Shown here: one piece after another, positions 8,813 through 18,346 of the stretch | Layout of the letters: each line of letters begins with the position of its first letter | Numbering within the stretch: position 1 is the stretch's first letter | Assembly: GCA_903865435.1 (NCBI GenBank) | Contig: CAIPJS010000042.1 | Coordinates: forward strand, 37,964-101,963 | Direction: 5' to 3' | DNA: 64,000 bases | Source: an uncultured Bacteroidota bacterium | GTDB lineage: Bacteria; Bacteroidota; Bacteroidia; Chitinophagales; Chitinophagaceae | Translations under genes and position numbers: made by a program | Notes under the pieces: model-generated | What the model was told of the DNA's origin: nothing | Seen by the model: the letters and a program-made list of their open reading frames with translations, nothing else | The model's database searches: none

Positions 8813-8820
8813 CAAATATA
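8813..8820 (-). promoter_or_regulatory. -7 promoter box of pdhA
   Basis: The minus strand reads TATATTTG, 20 bases before the GTG start. An AAAGGA stretch lies just ahead of the GTG, but Bacteroidota rely little on Shine-Dalgarno pairing. Confidence 0.5.
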
Positions 8821-8857
8821 CTGTTTTCTCTCATAAAATAGAGCAAAAAACAGTGCA

Positions 8858-10489
8858 TTACGCTTCTTTTAAAAATGGGTATTGATAGTCGGTAGGTGGG
8901 TTAAAGGTTTCTTTGATTGTTCGAGCACTTAACCATCTATACAAATTCAGCATACTGCCTGCTTTATCATTGGTTCCAGAAGACCTAGCGCCCCCAAATG
9001 GTTGTTGACCCACCACAGCACCCGTTGGTTTATCATTGATGTAAAAATTGCCTGCTGCATGTCTCAACTTAACGGTAGCCAATTCAATGGCTTTTCTGTC
9101 TTGAGCAATAATGGCCCCAGTAAGTGCATATTTTGACGTACTGTCCAATATTTTTAAAGTGGTTTCATACGCATCGGCAGGGTAAGTATGAATGGTAAGC
9201 ACCGGACCAAAAATTTCTTCACACATGGTGGTATATTTAGGATCGGTGGTTTCAATTACTGTGGGTTCGATAAAATAACCTTGTTTTTTATTGTAATTGC
9301 CCCCCACTAAAATTTTTGCTTTTCTATCTTTCTTTGCTCGATCAATGTAGCTTGCAATATTGTCAAAAGACTTTTCATCAATCACAGCGTTCACAAAATT
9401 GGAAAAGTTTTCAACCGTACCCATCTTCATAGATTTAATGGCTTTGACTAATTTTTCTTTAATGGCAGGTGCTAAATTGCTTGGTAAATAAGCCCGAGAA
9501 GCAGCAGAACATTTTTGACCTTGGTATTCAAAAGCACCACGAGCTAAAGCAGTGACCACCGTATCCACATCGGCAGAGGAATGTACCATCACAAAATCTT
9601 TTCCTCCTGTCTCACCCACAATTCTTGGATAAGATTTATAATTGGCAATGTTTTCACCAATTTGTTTCCACATATAATTAAATACGCCTGTGCTTCCTGT
9701 AAAATGAACCCCAGCAAAATCTGGATGTGTAAAACAAGTAGTACCAATAGTTGGTCCATCTACATACACCATATTAATTACACCATCTGGTAATCCTGCT
9801 TCTTTTAAAATACGCATAAACAATTGCGCAGAATATATTTGTGTATTGGCAGGTTTCCATACCACCACATTTCCACACATAGCTGCAGAGGCTGGCAAGT
9901 TTCCTCCAATGGCCGTAAAATTAAATGGAGTGATGGCCAAAACAAATCCTTCCAATCCGCGGTATTCCATTCTGTTGTGAATGCCTGGCGCAGAGATAGG
10001 TTGTTGTTGATAAATTTCACTTAAGAAATGTACATTGAATCTTAAAAAATCTATCAATTCACAGGCCGCATCAATTTCTGCTTGAAATGCATTTTTACTT
10101 TGTCCAAGCATCGTAGAAGCGTTCATTTCAAAACGATATTTAGTAGCCAATAAATCGGCTGCTTTTAAAAAGATATGTGCTCTTGCTTCCCAATTCATAT
10201 TGGCCCATGCATTTCTTGCTTTTAATGCAGCCGAAATGGCTAGATTGACTTCTTTTTTTGAACCTACATGAAAATGACCAAGGGTATGTTTTATTTCGTG
10301 TGGGGGATGAATGGCTTGTTTTACGCCAGTTCTTACTTCTTTGCCATTAATATACATAGGGATGTCTACACTAGTATTCTTTAAGTTGCTTAATGCTTGT
10401 TTCAAAGCAATCTTTTCGGCCGAACCTGGGGCATAAGTTAAAACTGTTTCGTTAATAGGCGTAGGGTAATTGAAAGTTCCAAATTGCAT
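8858..10489 (-). CDS. pruA: L-glutamate gamma-semialdehyde dehydrogenase (1-pyrroline-5-carboxylate dehydrogenase)
   Basis: A 543-residue aldehyde dehydrogenase of the stand-alone P5CDH type. The general base is in VGETGGKDFV (E293) and the catalytic cysteine in YQGQKCSAASR (C327); the NAD-binding segment is FTGSTGVF near 263-270. The C-terminal GQQPFGGARSSGTNDKAG is characteristic of P5CDH. It oxidises glutamate semialdehyde from proline to glutamate. Proline dehydrogenase (putA/prodh) is not adjacent. The gene has its own -7 box at 10510-10517 and is probably transcribed separately from pdhA, which has a promoter in the 65-base gap. Confidence 0.96.
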   Translation of the reverse strand: MQFGTFNYPTPINETVLTYAPGSAEKIALKQALSNLKNTSVDIPMYINGKEVRTGVKQAIHPPHEIKHTLGHFHVGSKKEVNLAISAALKARNAWANMNWEARAHIFLKAADLLATKYRFEMNASTMLGQSKNAFQAEIDAACELIDFLRFNVHFLSEIYQQQPISAPGIHNRMEYRGLEGFVLAITPFNFTAIGGNLPASAAMCGNVVVWKPANTQIYSAQLFMRILKEAGLPDGVINMVYVDGPTIGTTCFTHPDFAGVHFTGSTGVFNYMWKQIGENIANYKSYPRIVGETGGKDFVMVHSSADVDTVVTALARGAFEYQGQKCSAASRAYLPSNLAPAIKEKLVKAIKSMKMGTVENFSNFVNAVIDEKSFDNIASYIDRAKKDRKAKILVGGNYNKKQGYFIEPTVIETTDPKYTTMCEEIFGPVLTIHTYPADAYETTLKILDSTSKYALTGAIIAQDRKAIELATVKLRHAAGNFYINDKPTGAVVGQQPFGGARSSGTNDKAGSMLNLYRWLSARTIKETFNPPTDYQYPFLKEA

Positions 10490-10509
10490 ATGCGTATAAA
10501 TTAGATTAC

Positions 10510-10517
10510 AAAAATAA
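10510..10517 (-). promoter_or_regulatory. -7 promoter box of pruA
   Basis: The minus strand reads TATTTTTG, 20 bases before the pruA ATG. Confidence 0.5.
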
Positions 10518-10594
10518 GCATAAAATGAACATCTGTTAGGAAGTTCTAGTTTTTGATAAAACTTTATCTAATTTTACTACACAAACCATAGAAA

Positions 10595-11773
10595 ATGAGG
10601 TACATATTGGTGGATATTGCAGATAGGGGGAATTTTTACCCATTTAGTTTAACACAATCCTTAGCTAATATTAGAGTAGGCATCTTTAGTATTCAAGAAA
10701 GATGGGAACAATATTTAAAAGAATCCTGTGGCATTTTTACCGCCAATTACTTACAAGTTTTATTTGAAGAAAATGATTTTTTAAAAAATGAAGCATCCAT
10801 ATATTTTATCAATATTACATGCATTCCCAATGAAGCAATCATAGCTAAAATTAATGCACTCCATGACGGTGAAAAATTAATGAGCGAAAGCGGAAAATGG
10901 ATTGCTACAAAATCAACCGAAAGATCTTTTCAAAAAATTTTATTGGCAAAGCATCCACCCATTACCTATAACGAAGTTGAATTTGTTCAAAATCAAATTG
11001 AATTATTAGCACTACATGCAAAATGGATTAATCGTGATTTTGCATGGATTAAAAAAAACAAACAAAGTGAATCTATCGACAAAAGCAATCATACCGTACA
11101 TCCAGAAAATATTTTTATTGAAGCAGGGGCAACTGTTTTATGTACAAATTTAAATGCAAGTGAAGGGCCTATATATATAGGTAAGGATTCAATTGTTATG
11201 GAAGGCACTTCAATCAGAGGTCCTTTTGTTTTGGGTCAAAAAGGCGTGGTTAAAATGAATGCCAGTATTTATGGAGCCACTACAATTGGTCCTTATTGCT
11301 TGGCAGGTGGAGAAATTAAAAATTCAATTTTATTGGGATTTTCCAATAAAGGCCATGAGGGTTATTTGGGAGACAGTATTATTGGACATTGGTGCAATAT
11401 TGGTGCAGGTACCTGCAATAGCAATATCAAAAATACAGCAGGCATCGTACAAATGTGGAATGAGTTCAAACAAGAATGGGAAGAAGTAGGACAAAAAATG
11501 GGGATGTTGATGGGCGACTACAGTCGTTTTGCCATTCAATCAAGCATTAATACTGGATCTTATATAGGTGTAAGTGCAAATATATTTGGGAATGGACTTT
11601 TGCCTAAAAACTTACCCAATTTTACTTGGGGCATTATTCAAGGGTATCAATATGATAAAGCAGTAGCCGATTTAAGCAATTGGAAAAAATTAAAAGGTTT
11701 TACTGTAACGGAAGCTGAAAAATTGGTTTTAAAGCATCTTTTTTATGAATCTCAAAAGGCCAAAAGCTTCTAA
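10595..11773 (+). CDS. GlmU-like sugar nucleotidyltransferase with left-handed beta-helix
   Basis: A 392-residue protein. The N-terminal part (MRYILVDIADRGNFYPFSLT) lacks the usual G-G-x-G-T-R nucleotidyltransferase loop, which fits the Bacteroidota GlmU_Nter family. From about residue 170 hexapeptide repeats form a left-handed beta-helix (GPIYIGKDSIVMEGTSIRG, GATTIGPYCLAGGEIKNS, IIGHWCNIGAGTCNSN). The activity is probably sugar-1-phosphate nucleotidyl- or acyl-transfer in cell-envelope synthesis, but the exact substrate cannot be read. It stands alone upstream of tpiA on the same strand, 93 bases away. A -7-like TAATTTTA lies near 10570. Confidence 0.8.
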   Translation: MRYILVDIADRGNFYPFSLTQSLANIRVGIFSIQERWEQYLKESCGIFTANYLQVLFEENDFLKNEASIYFINITCIPNEAIIAKINALHDGEKLMSESGKWIATKSTERSFQKILLAKHPPITYNEVEFVQNQIELLALHAKWINRDFAWIKKNKQSESIDKSNHTVHPENIFIEAGATVLCTNLNASEGPIYIGKDSIVMEGTSIRGPFVLGQKGVVKMNASIYGATTIGPYCLAGGEIKNSILLGFSNKGHEGYLGDSIIGHWCNIGAGTCNSNIKNTAGIVQMWNEFKQEWEEVGQKMGMLMGDYSRFAIQSSINTGSYIGVSANIFGNGLLPKNLPNFTWGIIQGYQYDKAVADLSNWKKLKGFTVTEAEKLVLKHLFYESQKAKSF

Positions 11774-11791
11774 ACAGTTACAAATTTGAGG

Positions 11792-11820
11792 TTGTTAGCC
11801 ACGAAATTTGATTACCTTCG
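11792..11820 (+). promoter_or_regulatory. Promoter of tpiA
   Basis: A TTG at 11792-11794 and TACCTTCG at 11813-11820 are 18 bases apart, close to the Bacteroidota -33/-7 arrangement. The same TACCTTCGCAGC string occurs ahead of the DEAD-box helicase gene. Confidence 0.55.
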
Positions 11821-11866
11821 CAGCGCAAAATACATGCAAATACATAACCCATTTTTTGAATAATTT

Positions 11867-12628
11867 ATGAGAAAACAAATCGCAGCAGCCAACTGGAAAA
11901 TGAATTTAAAGAGTACCGAAGCCAGTACCTTATTGAATGAATTGTTAGCTGCTCCTTATGCATTAAAGTCACATCAAGAAGTTGTATTTGCAGTACCTGC
12001 CATTTATATTCCATTGGCGGTTTCAACTTTAGTAGGTAAAGCCAATTTTTTTGTAGCAGCACAAAACTGTCATCAAAAAAATAGTGGTGCTTTTACTGGA
12101 GAAATAAGTGCCCCAATGTATGCCTCGGTGGGTGTAAAGCATATTGTATTAGGACATTCTGAACGTCGTGAATATTTTGGCGAATCTGATGCTTTATTAG
12201 CAGAAAAATTAAATGCCGTTTTAGCCATTAACAGTACTCCAATATTTTGTTGTGGTGAACCTTTAGCCATTAGGGAAGCAGGTTCACAAAATGAATTTGT
12301 AGAGGCACAATTAAAAAATGGATTGTTTCATTTATCTGCAGAAGAAATTGTAAAAGTGGTTATTGCTTATGAACCTATTTGGGCCATTGGTACTGGGAAA
12401 ACAGCTAGTAGCGATCAAGCGCAAGAAATACATGCTTATATAAGAACTTGTTTTGCAGCCAAATACGGAGATGCTATTGCACAAGAAATTTCAATTTTAT
12501 ATGGTGGAAGTGTGAAAGCAGCCAATGCAAAAGAATTGTTTGCACAACCAGATGTGGATGGCGGATTGGTAGGAGGTGCTTCATTAATTGTCTCTGAATT
12601 TGAAGCCATCATCCATGCACTTAAATAG
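11867..12628 (+). CDS. tpiA: Triosephosphate isomerase
   Basis: A 253-residue TIM-barrel protein of normal length. The three catalytic residues are visible: K11 in NWKMN, H97 in LGHSERR and E169 in AYEPIWAIGTG. The phosphate-binding loops YGGSVKAAN and GLVGGASL are at the C-terminus. It interconverts dihydroxyacetone phosphate and glyceraldehyde 3-phosphate in the cytoplasm. lepA follows 25 bases later on the same strand, and a short nine-codon frame sits in its leader (11834-11863). Confidence 0.98.
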   Translation: MRKQIAAANWKMNLKSTEASTLLNELLAAPYALKSHQEVVFAVPAIYIPLAVSTLVGKANFFVAAQNCHQKNSGAFTGEISAPMYASVGVKHIVLGHSERREYFGESDALLAEKLNAVLAINSTPIFCCGEPLAIREAGSQNEFVEAQLKNGLFHLSAEEIVKVVIAYEPIWAIGTGKTASSDQAQEIHAYIRTCFAAKYGDAIAQEISILYGGSVKAANAKELFAQPDVDGGLVGGASLIVSEFEAIIHALK

Positions 12629-12653
12629 AATTTAAAAGCCTAGTTTCACCTAC

Positions 12654-14438
12654 ATGAAGAATATTAGAAATTTTTGTATCATCGCACACATTGATCACGG
12701 TAAAAGTACTTTGGCGGATCGTTTATTGGAACATACCAAAACCATTACCGAGCGTGAAATGATGAATCAGGTTTTGGATGATATGGATTTAGAGCGTGAG
12801 AAAGGAATTACGATTAAGAGTCACGCTATTCAAATTAATTATGTACACAAAGGCACCACCTATACCTATAATTTAATTGACACTCCCGGGCACGTTGATT
12901 TTAGTTATGAAGTGAGTAGGGCCTTAGCTGCTTGTGAAGGTGCTTTATTATTAGTAGATGCCTCTCAAGGCATACAAGCTCAAACTATTAGCAATTTATA
13001 TTTAGCATTGGAAAATAATTTAGAGATTATTCCGGTGATTAATAAGATTGATATGGATGGGGCTAAAATTCCAGAAGTAACCGATCAAATTATTGAATTA
13101 ATAGGATGTAAACAAGAAGATATTTTATTGGCTAGTGGAAGATCAGGCATTGGTATTGAAGAAATTTTACAAGCCATTGCAGAACGTATTCCAGCTCCTG
13201 TAGGTGATCCTGAAGCACCACTACAAGCATTAATATTTGATAGTGTCTTTAATAGTTTTAGAGGTATTATTGTTTATTATAGAATTATGAATGGCGTTTT
13301 AAAGAAGAATGATAAAATTCGTTTTGTCGCTTCTGGTAGAGACTACAATGCAGATGAAGTGGGTGTATTAAAATTAGCCATGACACCGAAGGCAGAAGTA
13401 AGAGCAGGAGATGTGGGTTATATTATTACAGGCATTAAAGTAGCGAAAGAAGTTAAAGTAGGAGATACGATTACCTTGGCCAATAACCCAGGGGAAATGA
13501 TCAATGGTTTTGAAGAAGTAAAGCCCATGGTATTTGCAGGAATTTATCCAGTGAACACCGATGAGTTTGAAGAGTTAAGAGATTGTATGGAAAAATTACA
13601 ATTGAACGATGCTTCTTTAACTTTTGAATTAGAAACATCTCAAGCATTGGGTTTTGGATTTCGTTGTGGATTCTTAGGACTCCTTCATATGGAAATTATC
13701 CAAGAACGTTTAGAAAGAGAGTTTAATCAAACGGTGATTACTACGGTTCCTAACGTAAGCTTTATTGCCTATACCACAAGAGGTGAAAAAATTATCGTGA
13801 ACAACCCTTCAGAAATGCCTGATCCTGTTAAAATTGAGCACATTGAAGAGCCTTATATTCGTGCGCAAATCATTACCTCACCAGACTATATTGGAAATAT
13901 AATTACCCTTTGTTTAAGTAAGCGTGGAATTTTAATGAATCAAAGTTATTTGACACCTACAAGGGTGGAATTAATTTTTGAAATGCCGATGACTGAAATT
14001 GTATTTGATTTTTATGATAAATTAAAAAGTCAAACAAGAGGCTATGCTTCTTTTGACTATTCTCAAATAGGATTTAGAGACGCCGATATTGTAAAAATGG
14101 ATATTTTATTGAATAGTGAAAAAGTAGATGCATTAAGTGCATTAATCCATAGAGGCAAGGCTTCTGATTTTGGTCGTAGACTTTGTGAAAAATTAAAAGA
14201 GCTATTAACCAAACAACAATTCCAGATTGCCATACAAGCCGCCATCGGTGCTAAAGTAGTGGCTAGAGAAAATATATCGGCCATGCGTAAGGATGTAACT
14301 GCTAAATGTTATGGTGGTGACATTAGCCGAAAGCGTAAATTATTAGAGAAACAAAAAGAAGGTAAGAAAAGAATGCGTCAGATAGGTAATGTGGAAATTC
14401 CACAAGAAGCTTTCTTAGCCGTTCTAAAATTAGATTAG
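12654..14438 (+). CDS. lepA: Elongation factor 4 (LepA), back-translocating GTPase
   Basis: A 594-residue translational GTPase, matching the usual 598. The G1 loop is [13 protein letters not shown] near residues 9-21, G3 is [11 protein letters not shown], and G4 is NKID. EF-G-like domains II, III and V follow, and the LepA-specific C-terminal domain contains [17 protein letters not shown] and [18 protein letters not shown], the diagnostic end of the family. It acts on ribosomes, probably in subunit biogenesis or translocation recovery. A terminator follows 22 bases after the stop. Confidence 0.98.
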   Translation: MKNIRNFCIIAHIDHGKSTLADRLLEHTKTITEREMMNQVLDDMDLEREKGITIKSHAIQINYVHKGTTYTYNLIDTPGHVDFSYEVSRALAACEGALLLVDASQGIQAQTISNLYLALENNLEIIPVINKIDMDGAKIPEVTDQIIELIGCKQEDILLASGRSGIGIEEILQAIAERIPAPVGDPEAPLQALIFDSVFNSFRGIIVYYRIMNGVLKKNDKIRFVASGRDYNADEVGVLKLAMTPKAEVRAGDVGYIITGIKVAKEVKVGDTITLANNPGEMINGFEEVKPMVFAGIYPVNTDEFEELRDCMEKLQLNDASLTFELETSQALGFGFRCGFLGLLHMEIIQERLEREFNQTVITTVPNVSFIAYTTRGEKIIVNNPSEMPDPVKIEHIEEPYIRAQIITSPDYIGNIITLCLSKRGILMNQSYLTPTRVELIFEMPMTEIVFDFYDKLKSQTRGYASFDYSQIGFRDADIVKMDILLNSEKVDALSALIHRGKASDFGRRLCEKLKELLTKQQFQIAIQAAIGAKVVARENISAMRKDVTAKCYGGDISRKRKLLEKQKEGKKRMRQIGNVEIPQEAFLAVLKLD

Positions 14439-14460
14439 TACAGTAAAATATAAATACATG

Positions 14461-14490
14461 AAGCGCTTAGATTTTTCTAGGCGCTTTTTT
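14461..14490 (+). terminator. Rho-independent terminator of lepA
   Basis: A 10-bp stem with one wobble (14461-14470 with 14477-14486, loop of 6) is followed by a T run. It overlaps the stop codon of the convergent phosphatase gene. Confidence 0.85.
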
Positions 14491-15041
14491 TATTTTAAAG
14501 CTTCTGCAAATTCCAATAAGTGATTGAATCTGTAATCAATTGTAGGATCTGGGAAATTGGTTTCGGGATGGGTAGTAGCTAAAAATACAGTATGCAGCCC
14601 TGCATTCCTACCAAATTCCATATCACTGGTTCTATTGCCTACCATAATTGTTTTAGAAAAATCAATGGTTGGAAATTTTTCTTTGGCTTGAAAAGCCATG
14701 CCTGGCTGTGGTTTTCGATGGTAGGAATCATTGTCAAAATCGGTACAATAAAAGATATGATCTATTCTTCCTCCCACTTTATTAATCTCAAACAACATGT
14801 TTTGATGAATATTGGTTAAATCTGCCTCAGTCATCAATCCTTTACTAACTCCTTTTTGATTGGTGGTAATAACAATTCTTGAAAATTTTTGCGCTAATAA
14901 AGGCAGGGCCAATATACTTTCATCATAGAATTTAAATTCACCCCAATGTCTTACATATTCATTGCGAATTTCTAGATTAATTACGCCATCTCTATCCAGA
15001 AATAAAGTCCAATCCTGATCTATATTTTTTAAATCAAACAT
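14490..15041 (-). CDS. HAD phosphatase, probable D,D-heptose 1,7-bisphosphate 7-phosphatase
   Basis: A 183-residue HAD enzyme of the HisB-N/GmhB group. Motif I is LFLDRDGVIN near residues 15-24, motif II is ITTNQKGVSKG, motif III is the lysine of HRKPQPGM, and motif IV is GNRTSDMEFG, where the usual first Asp of GDxxxD is Asn. The zinc-loop cysteines of E. coli GmhB are not obvious, which fits the short Bacteroidota form. It lies 9 bases after gmhA, so dephosphorylation of heptose bisphosphate for lipopolysaccharide or S-layer-type glycans is the best inference. Histidinol phosphatase is a less likely alternative. Confidence 0.78.
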   Translation of the reverse strand: MFDLKNIDQDWTLFLDRDGVINLEIRNEYVRHWGEFKFYDESILALPLLAQKFSRIVITTNQKGVSKGLMTEADLTNIHQNMLFEINKVGGRIDHIFYCTDFDNDSYHRKPQPGMAFQAKEKFPTIDFSKTIMVGNRTSDMEFGRNAGLHTVFLATTHPETNFPDPTIDYRFNHLLEFAEALK

Positions 15042-15050
15042 GGGCTAAAA

Positions 15051-15626
15051 TTAACCAAATATATTTTTCTCTACCAATTCACAAATAATATGCCCTATCA
15101 AAATATGACTTTCTTGAATTCTTGGTGTATCATTTGAAGGTACATTCAAAAGTAAATCGCTTAATTCTTTCATTTTGCCTCCGTGCGCACCCGTAAATCC
15201 AATGGTACTAATTTTTAATTCTTTACATTTTTCAAATGCCTTTACAATATTGCCAGAATTGCCTGAGGTACTAATGCCTACCAATACATCACCAGGTTTG
15301 CCTATGCCTTCTATCATCCTAGAATAAATAACATCATAACTGTAGTCATTGGCCACTGCTGTTAAATAAGAGGTATTGCAATGCAAGGCTTCAGAAGGCA
15401 AAGCCTTACGATCTTTATAAAAACGACCCGAAAATTCTGCCGCTAAGTGTTGTGCATCAGCGGCACTGCCTCCGTTTCCAGCAAAATAAACACTATTGCC
15501 TTTTTTAAAAGCATTGGTAATGATATTGATTGCATCATCAATTTTTGAAGTAAAAGCAGCATCCTTTAACAATTGACTTTTTACATCAATGGAAGCAGCA
15601 ATAATTTCATTTATTTTGGTAGTCAT
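15051..15626 (-). CDS. gmhA: Sedoheptulose 7-phosphate isomerase
   Basis: A 191-residue SIS-domain protein. The phosphosugar loop NGGSAADAQHLAAEFSGRF near residues 51-69 is diagnostic for GmhA, and GISTSGNSGN is the second sugar-phosphate loop. C-terminal ESHILIGHIICELVE matches the family. It converts sedoheptulose 7-phosphate to D-glycero-D-manno-heptose 7-phosphate, the first step to ADP- or GDP-heptose. The phosphatase gene follows, and glycosyltransferase genes lie upstream on the same strand. Confidence 0.95.
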   Translation of the reverse strand: MTTKINEIIAASIDVKSQLLKDAAFTSKIDDAINIITNAFKKGNSVYFAGNGGSAADAQHLAAEFSGRFYKDRKALPSEALHCNTSYLTAVANDYSYDVIYSRMIEGIGKPGDVLVGISTSGNSGNIVKAFEKCKELKISTIGFTGAHGGKMKELSDLLLNVPSNDTPRIQESHILIGHIICELVEKNIFG

Positions 15627-15711
15627 TCTTCTAAATTTTAGCTAAAGTTAAATATATTAATTGAAAATAGTTTAGTTGATTAGGCATGATGCTTTTTGTG
15701 GTACTTACTAT

Positions 15712-16839
15712 TTATGAACTTGATTTTGTTATGGCATCCGTTAATTTACTCCAGCTGTACTTCTTTTTTTCTTCTCTAATTTGAGGTAAGAAATGAGCTT
15801 CGCCTAATTCATATAGCTTTACAATTCCTTCAGCGATATCCCTTGGGTTAGGTTCGGTTACAACACCAACTTGTAAATGAGGTACTAAATGAGGCAATCC
15901 GCCTACATTGGTTACCAACATAGGTTTTTCAAAATGATAGGCCAAAGGTGTAACCCCACTTTGAGTTGCAGATTTATATGGCTGAATGACAAAATCAGCA
16001 GCGCATAAATAATATTTTACTTCGGAATTGCTTATAAAATGTGTATGTAAATATAAAGCACCATTCAAATTGTATTGGGCAATAATAGCTTCATAAAAGT
16101 CCTTATTGTCATAAAATTCACCAGCAATTAATAATTTAATATTTGCCCCTTTTATACTGGCATGATTCATGGCTTCTAATAATAAATCTAATCCTTTGTA
16201 TTTTCGAATAAACCCAAAGAATAAAATTATTTTTTCTGCAGCAGGTAATTGTAAATGTTTTCTTGCTTCTTGTTTAGATAAGATGTCTCCAAAATTATCA
16301 TAAATTGGGTGTACAAGATTGACAGATATTTGATTCGTGAATATTTTTAAATCTTTATTCACTTGATCGCTCATGGTAATAAAGCGATCTACTGATTTTA
16401 AAAAATATTTAGTGAGTACCTTGTCACCCATTCTTTTTTCATGCGGAATCACATTGTCTGCAATACAAATGTTTTGCGTAAAATGATTGCGTTTTACTCT
16501 ACGCAAAATGGTTCCTAAACAAGGACCAAAAAAGGGCATCCAAAATCGAACTACAATATAATCTGGCTTTAATTTACACAATTCATTTCCTATTTTAAAC
16601 CAATTGAAAGGATTGATTGAATTGATGCAAGCTTTGATTTTTAAATGAGTAGGTGCTGGCTCATTTGATAGTTGAGTTGATCCAGGAAATAAGAATCTAG
16701 GGTATTGCAATGAAAAAGTATAGATAGAGGTATCAAAACCTTGTTTAATAAATTCAGTAGCCAATCGCTCATTAAATGTAGCTAAGCCACCACCTCTTAA
16801 TGGCCAGGCTGGTCCAATAATGATTACTTTCTTTTTCAT
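15712..16839 (-). CDS. Family 4-type glycosyltransferase
   Basis: A 375-residue GT-B enzyme. The N-terminal acceptor domain starts with IIIGPAWPLRGGGLATFNER, a glycine-rich loop typical of GT4. The C-terminal nucleotide-sugar domain contains ILFFGFIRKYKGLDLLLEAM near 205-224, LLIAGEFYDN and a pocket region with ADFVIQPYKSATQSGVTPLA and the conserved glutamate of AYHFEKPMLVTNVGG. It probably acts in cell-surface glycan or glycolipid synthesis. It follows the GT2 gene with an 18-base gap in what looks like an operon headed by the dihydroorotase-like gene. Confidence 0.9.
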   Translation of the reverse strand: MKKKVIIIGPAWPLRGGGLATFNERLATEFIKQGFDTSIYTFSLQYPRFLFPGSTQLSNEPAPTHLKIKACINSINPFNWFKIGNELCKLKPDYIVVRFWMPFFGPCLGTILRRVKRNHFTQNICIADNVIPHEKRMGDKVLTKYFLKSVDRFITMSDQVNKDLKIFTNQISVNLVHPIYDNFGDILSKQEARKHLQLPAAEKIILFFGFIRKYKGLDLLLEAMNHASIKGANIKLLIAGEFYDNKDFYEAIIAQYNLNGALYLHTHFISNSEVKYYLCAADFVIQPYKSATQSGVTPLAYHFEKPMLVTNVGGLPHLVPHLQVGVVTEPNPRDIAEGIVKLYELGEAHFLPQIREEKKKYSWSKLTDAITKSSS

Positions 16840-16857
16840 TGAAATTAGGGTAGCTGA

Positions 16858-17805
16858 TTAATGAGTAAACCCAATCTTATCTTCTACTAAATAAGAATTT
16901 CTATCTGCTGCGTTTCTATTGACCAATTCAGCAATAAAACCTGCTAAAAATAATTGCACACCAATGATCATGGTGGTAATGGCAATGAAGAAGGCGGGCT
17001 TATTCGTCACTGAATATTCAGGATTCATGAACTTATCAAAAATGATGGTACCAAAAGCCACAAAACCTATTAAGAAAAATAAAGTACCCACCAAGCCAAA
17101 AAGTTGCATTGGCTTTTTTCCAAATTTTGATAAGAATTGAATGGTCATTAAATCCAAGAAACCGTTTACAAATCTTTCCCATCCAAATTTAGTTGTTCCG
17201 TATTTTCTAGCTTGATGCACCACTACTTTTTCTCCAATTTTCTTAAAGCCAGCCCATTTGGCTAGGATAGGGATATAACGATGCATTTCTCCAAATACTT
17301 CAATGCTTTTGATCACTTTTAATTGATAAGCTTTGATACCGCAATTAAAATCGTGTAAAACAATACCTGAACTTTTTCTTGCTACTGCATTGTAAATTTT
17401 AGAAGGAATATTTTTAGTAAAAGTATTGTCATATCTTTTTTTCTTCCATCCACTTACTAAATGATAGCCTTGTTGCGTAATCATTTCATAAAACTCAGGA
17501 ATCTCATCGGGAGAATCTTGTAAGTCAGCATCCATGGTAATCACCACATCGCCTTGTGCTAATTTAAAACCTTCATTCAAAGCGGCAGACTTCCCATAAT
17601 TGCGTTGAAATTTAATCCCTTTCAAATTAGGGTATTGAACCCTTAAACCTGCAATGGTCTCCCAACTATTGTCATCGCTACCATCATCCACCATGATTAC
17701 TTCATAGCTATATTGATTTGCTTCCATTACCCGATGTATCCACTGCATTAATTCAGGCAATGAATCGGCTTCGTTTAATAATGGTATGACAACTGAAATT
17801 TGCAT
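16858..17805 (-). CDS. GT2 glycosyltransferase, polyprenyl-phosphate sugar transferase type
   Basis: A 315-residue GtrB/DPM1-like protein. The GT-A domain starts VVIPLLNEADSLPELM, and has EVIMVDDGSDDNSWE and the metal-binding TMDADLQDSPDEIPEF. Later it has HDFNCGIKAY and RYIPILAKWAGFK. Two membrane helices lie near residues 235-260 and 273-297. The family moves a sugar from a nucleotide donor to polyprenyl phosphate on the cytoplasmic face. Gaps of 9 and 18 bases to its neighbours suggest co-transcription. Confidence 0.93.
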   Translation of the reverse strand: MQISVVIPLLNEADSLPELMQWIHRVMEANQYSYEVIMVDDGSDDNSWETIAGLRVQYPNLKGIKFQRNYGKSAALNEGFKLAQGDVVITMDADLQDSPDEIPEFYEMITQQGYHLVSGWKKKRYDNTFTKNIPSKIYNAVARKSSGIVLHDFNCGIKAYQLKVIKSIEVFGEMHRYIPILAKWAGFKKIGEKVVVHQARKYGTTKFGWERFVNGFLDLMTIQFLSKFGKKPMQLFGLVGTLFFLIGFVAFGTIIFDKFMNPEYSVTNKPAFFIAITTMIIGVQLFLAGFIAELVNRNAADRNSYLVEDKIGFTH

Positions 17806-17814
17806 AGGTATAAA

Positions 17815-18336
17815 TTAGGCAGTCGGCGTATTAAAAGGATCTACAGGATTTTTTTTAGCAATACCTGCTCCAATTAAAGAAGCAATGGCACCCATAAATC
17901 CTGTTCCAAGAATGGTTCCACCTATCGCAAATGGCATAAAGAATTTCTTGGTCATGGTTGTGGCTTGCTCAATCATTTCATCGGTCATTTTTGGATTTTT
18001 CTCCATTTGCTTTCTAGACATTTCAAGAATTTTATCAATCATGTCTGGAAACAATAATTTAAAAGCAATGAAAGTGTAAATGGTAGTGATCACTATCACC
18101 ACTGCTGTAGTTTTAAAACCATGTGCAAACAAATTGCCAAAAGTTACGTTGTTATTATTTTGGTTGGCATACAAAATATTGCCATAAATTAACCCGCCCA
18201 TTAAAATGGCTGTATTGATCCAATTGAGCCAAGTAATTTCATATAAATTAAATACATAGACCATAATGCTAAACGCAACAGATATGGCGCTCAACATTAA
18301 GCCTTTAACAATATGCGTTGTAACTATATTTTCCAT
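17815..18336 (-). CDS. DUF4199 integral membrane protein
   Basis: A 173-residue protein with four predicted membrane helices (about residues 11-31, 36-55, 72-95 and 133-160), and a charged segment with KQMEKNPKMTDEMIEQA between the third and fourth. This matches DUF4199, a Bacteroidota family of unknown function often found next to the GT2 and dihydroorotase-like genes, as here. It is separated by 9 bases from the GT2 gene and 10 bases from the dihydroorotase-like gene. No function is proposed. Confidence 0.82.
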   Translation of the reverse strand: MENIVTTHIVKGLMLSAISVAFSIMVYVFNLYEITWLNWINTAILMGGLIYGNILYANQNNNNVTFGNLFAHGFKTTAVVIVITTIYTFIAFKLLFPDMIDKILEMSRKQMEKNPKMTDEMIEQATTMTKKFFMPFAIGGTILGTGFMGAIASLIGAGIAKKNPVDPFNTPTA

Positions 18337-18346
18337 TTTTTTTATT

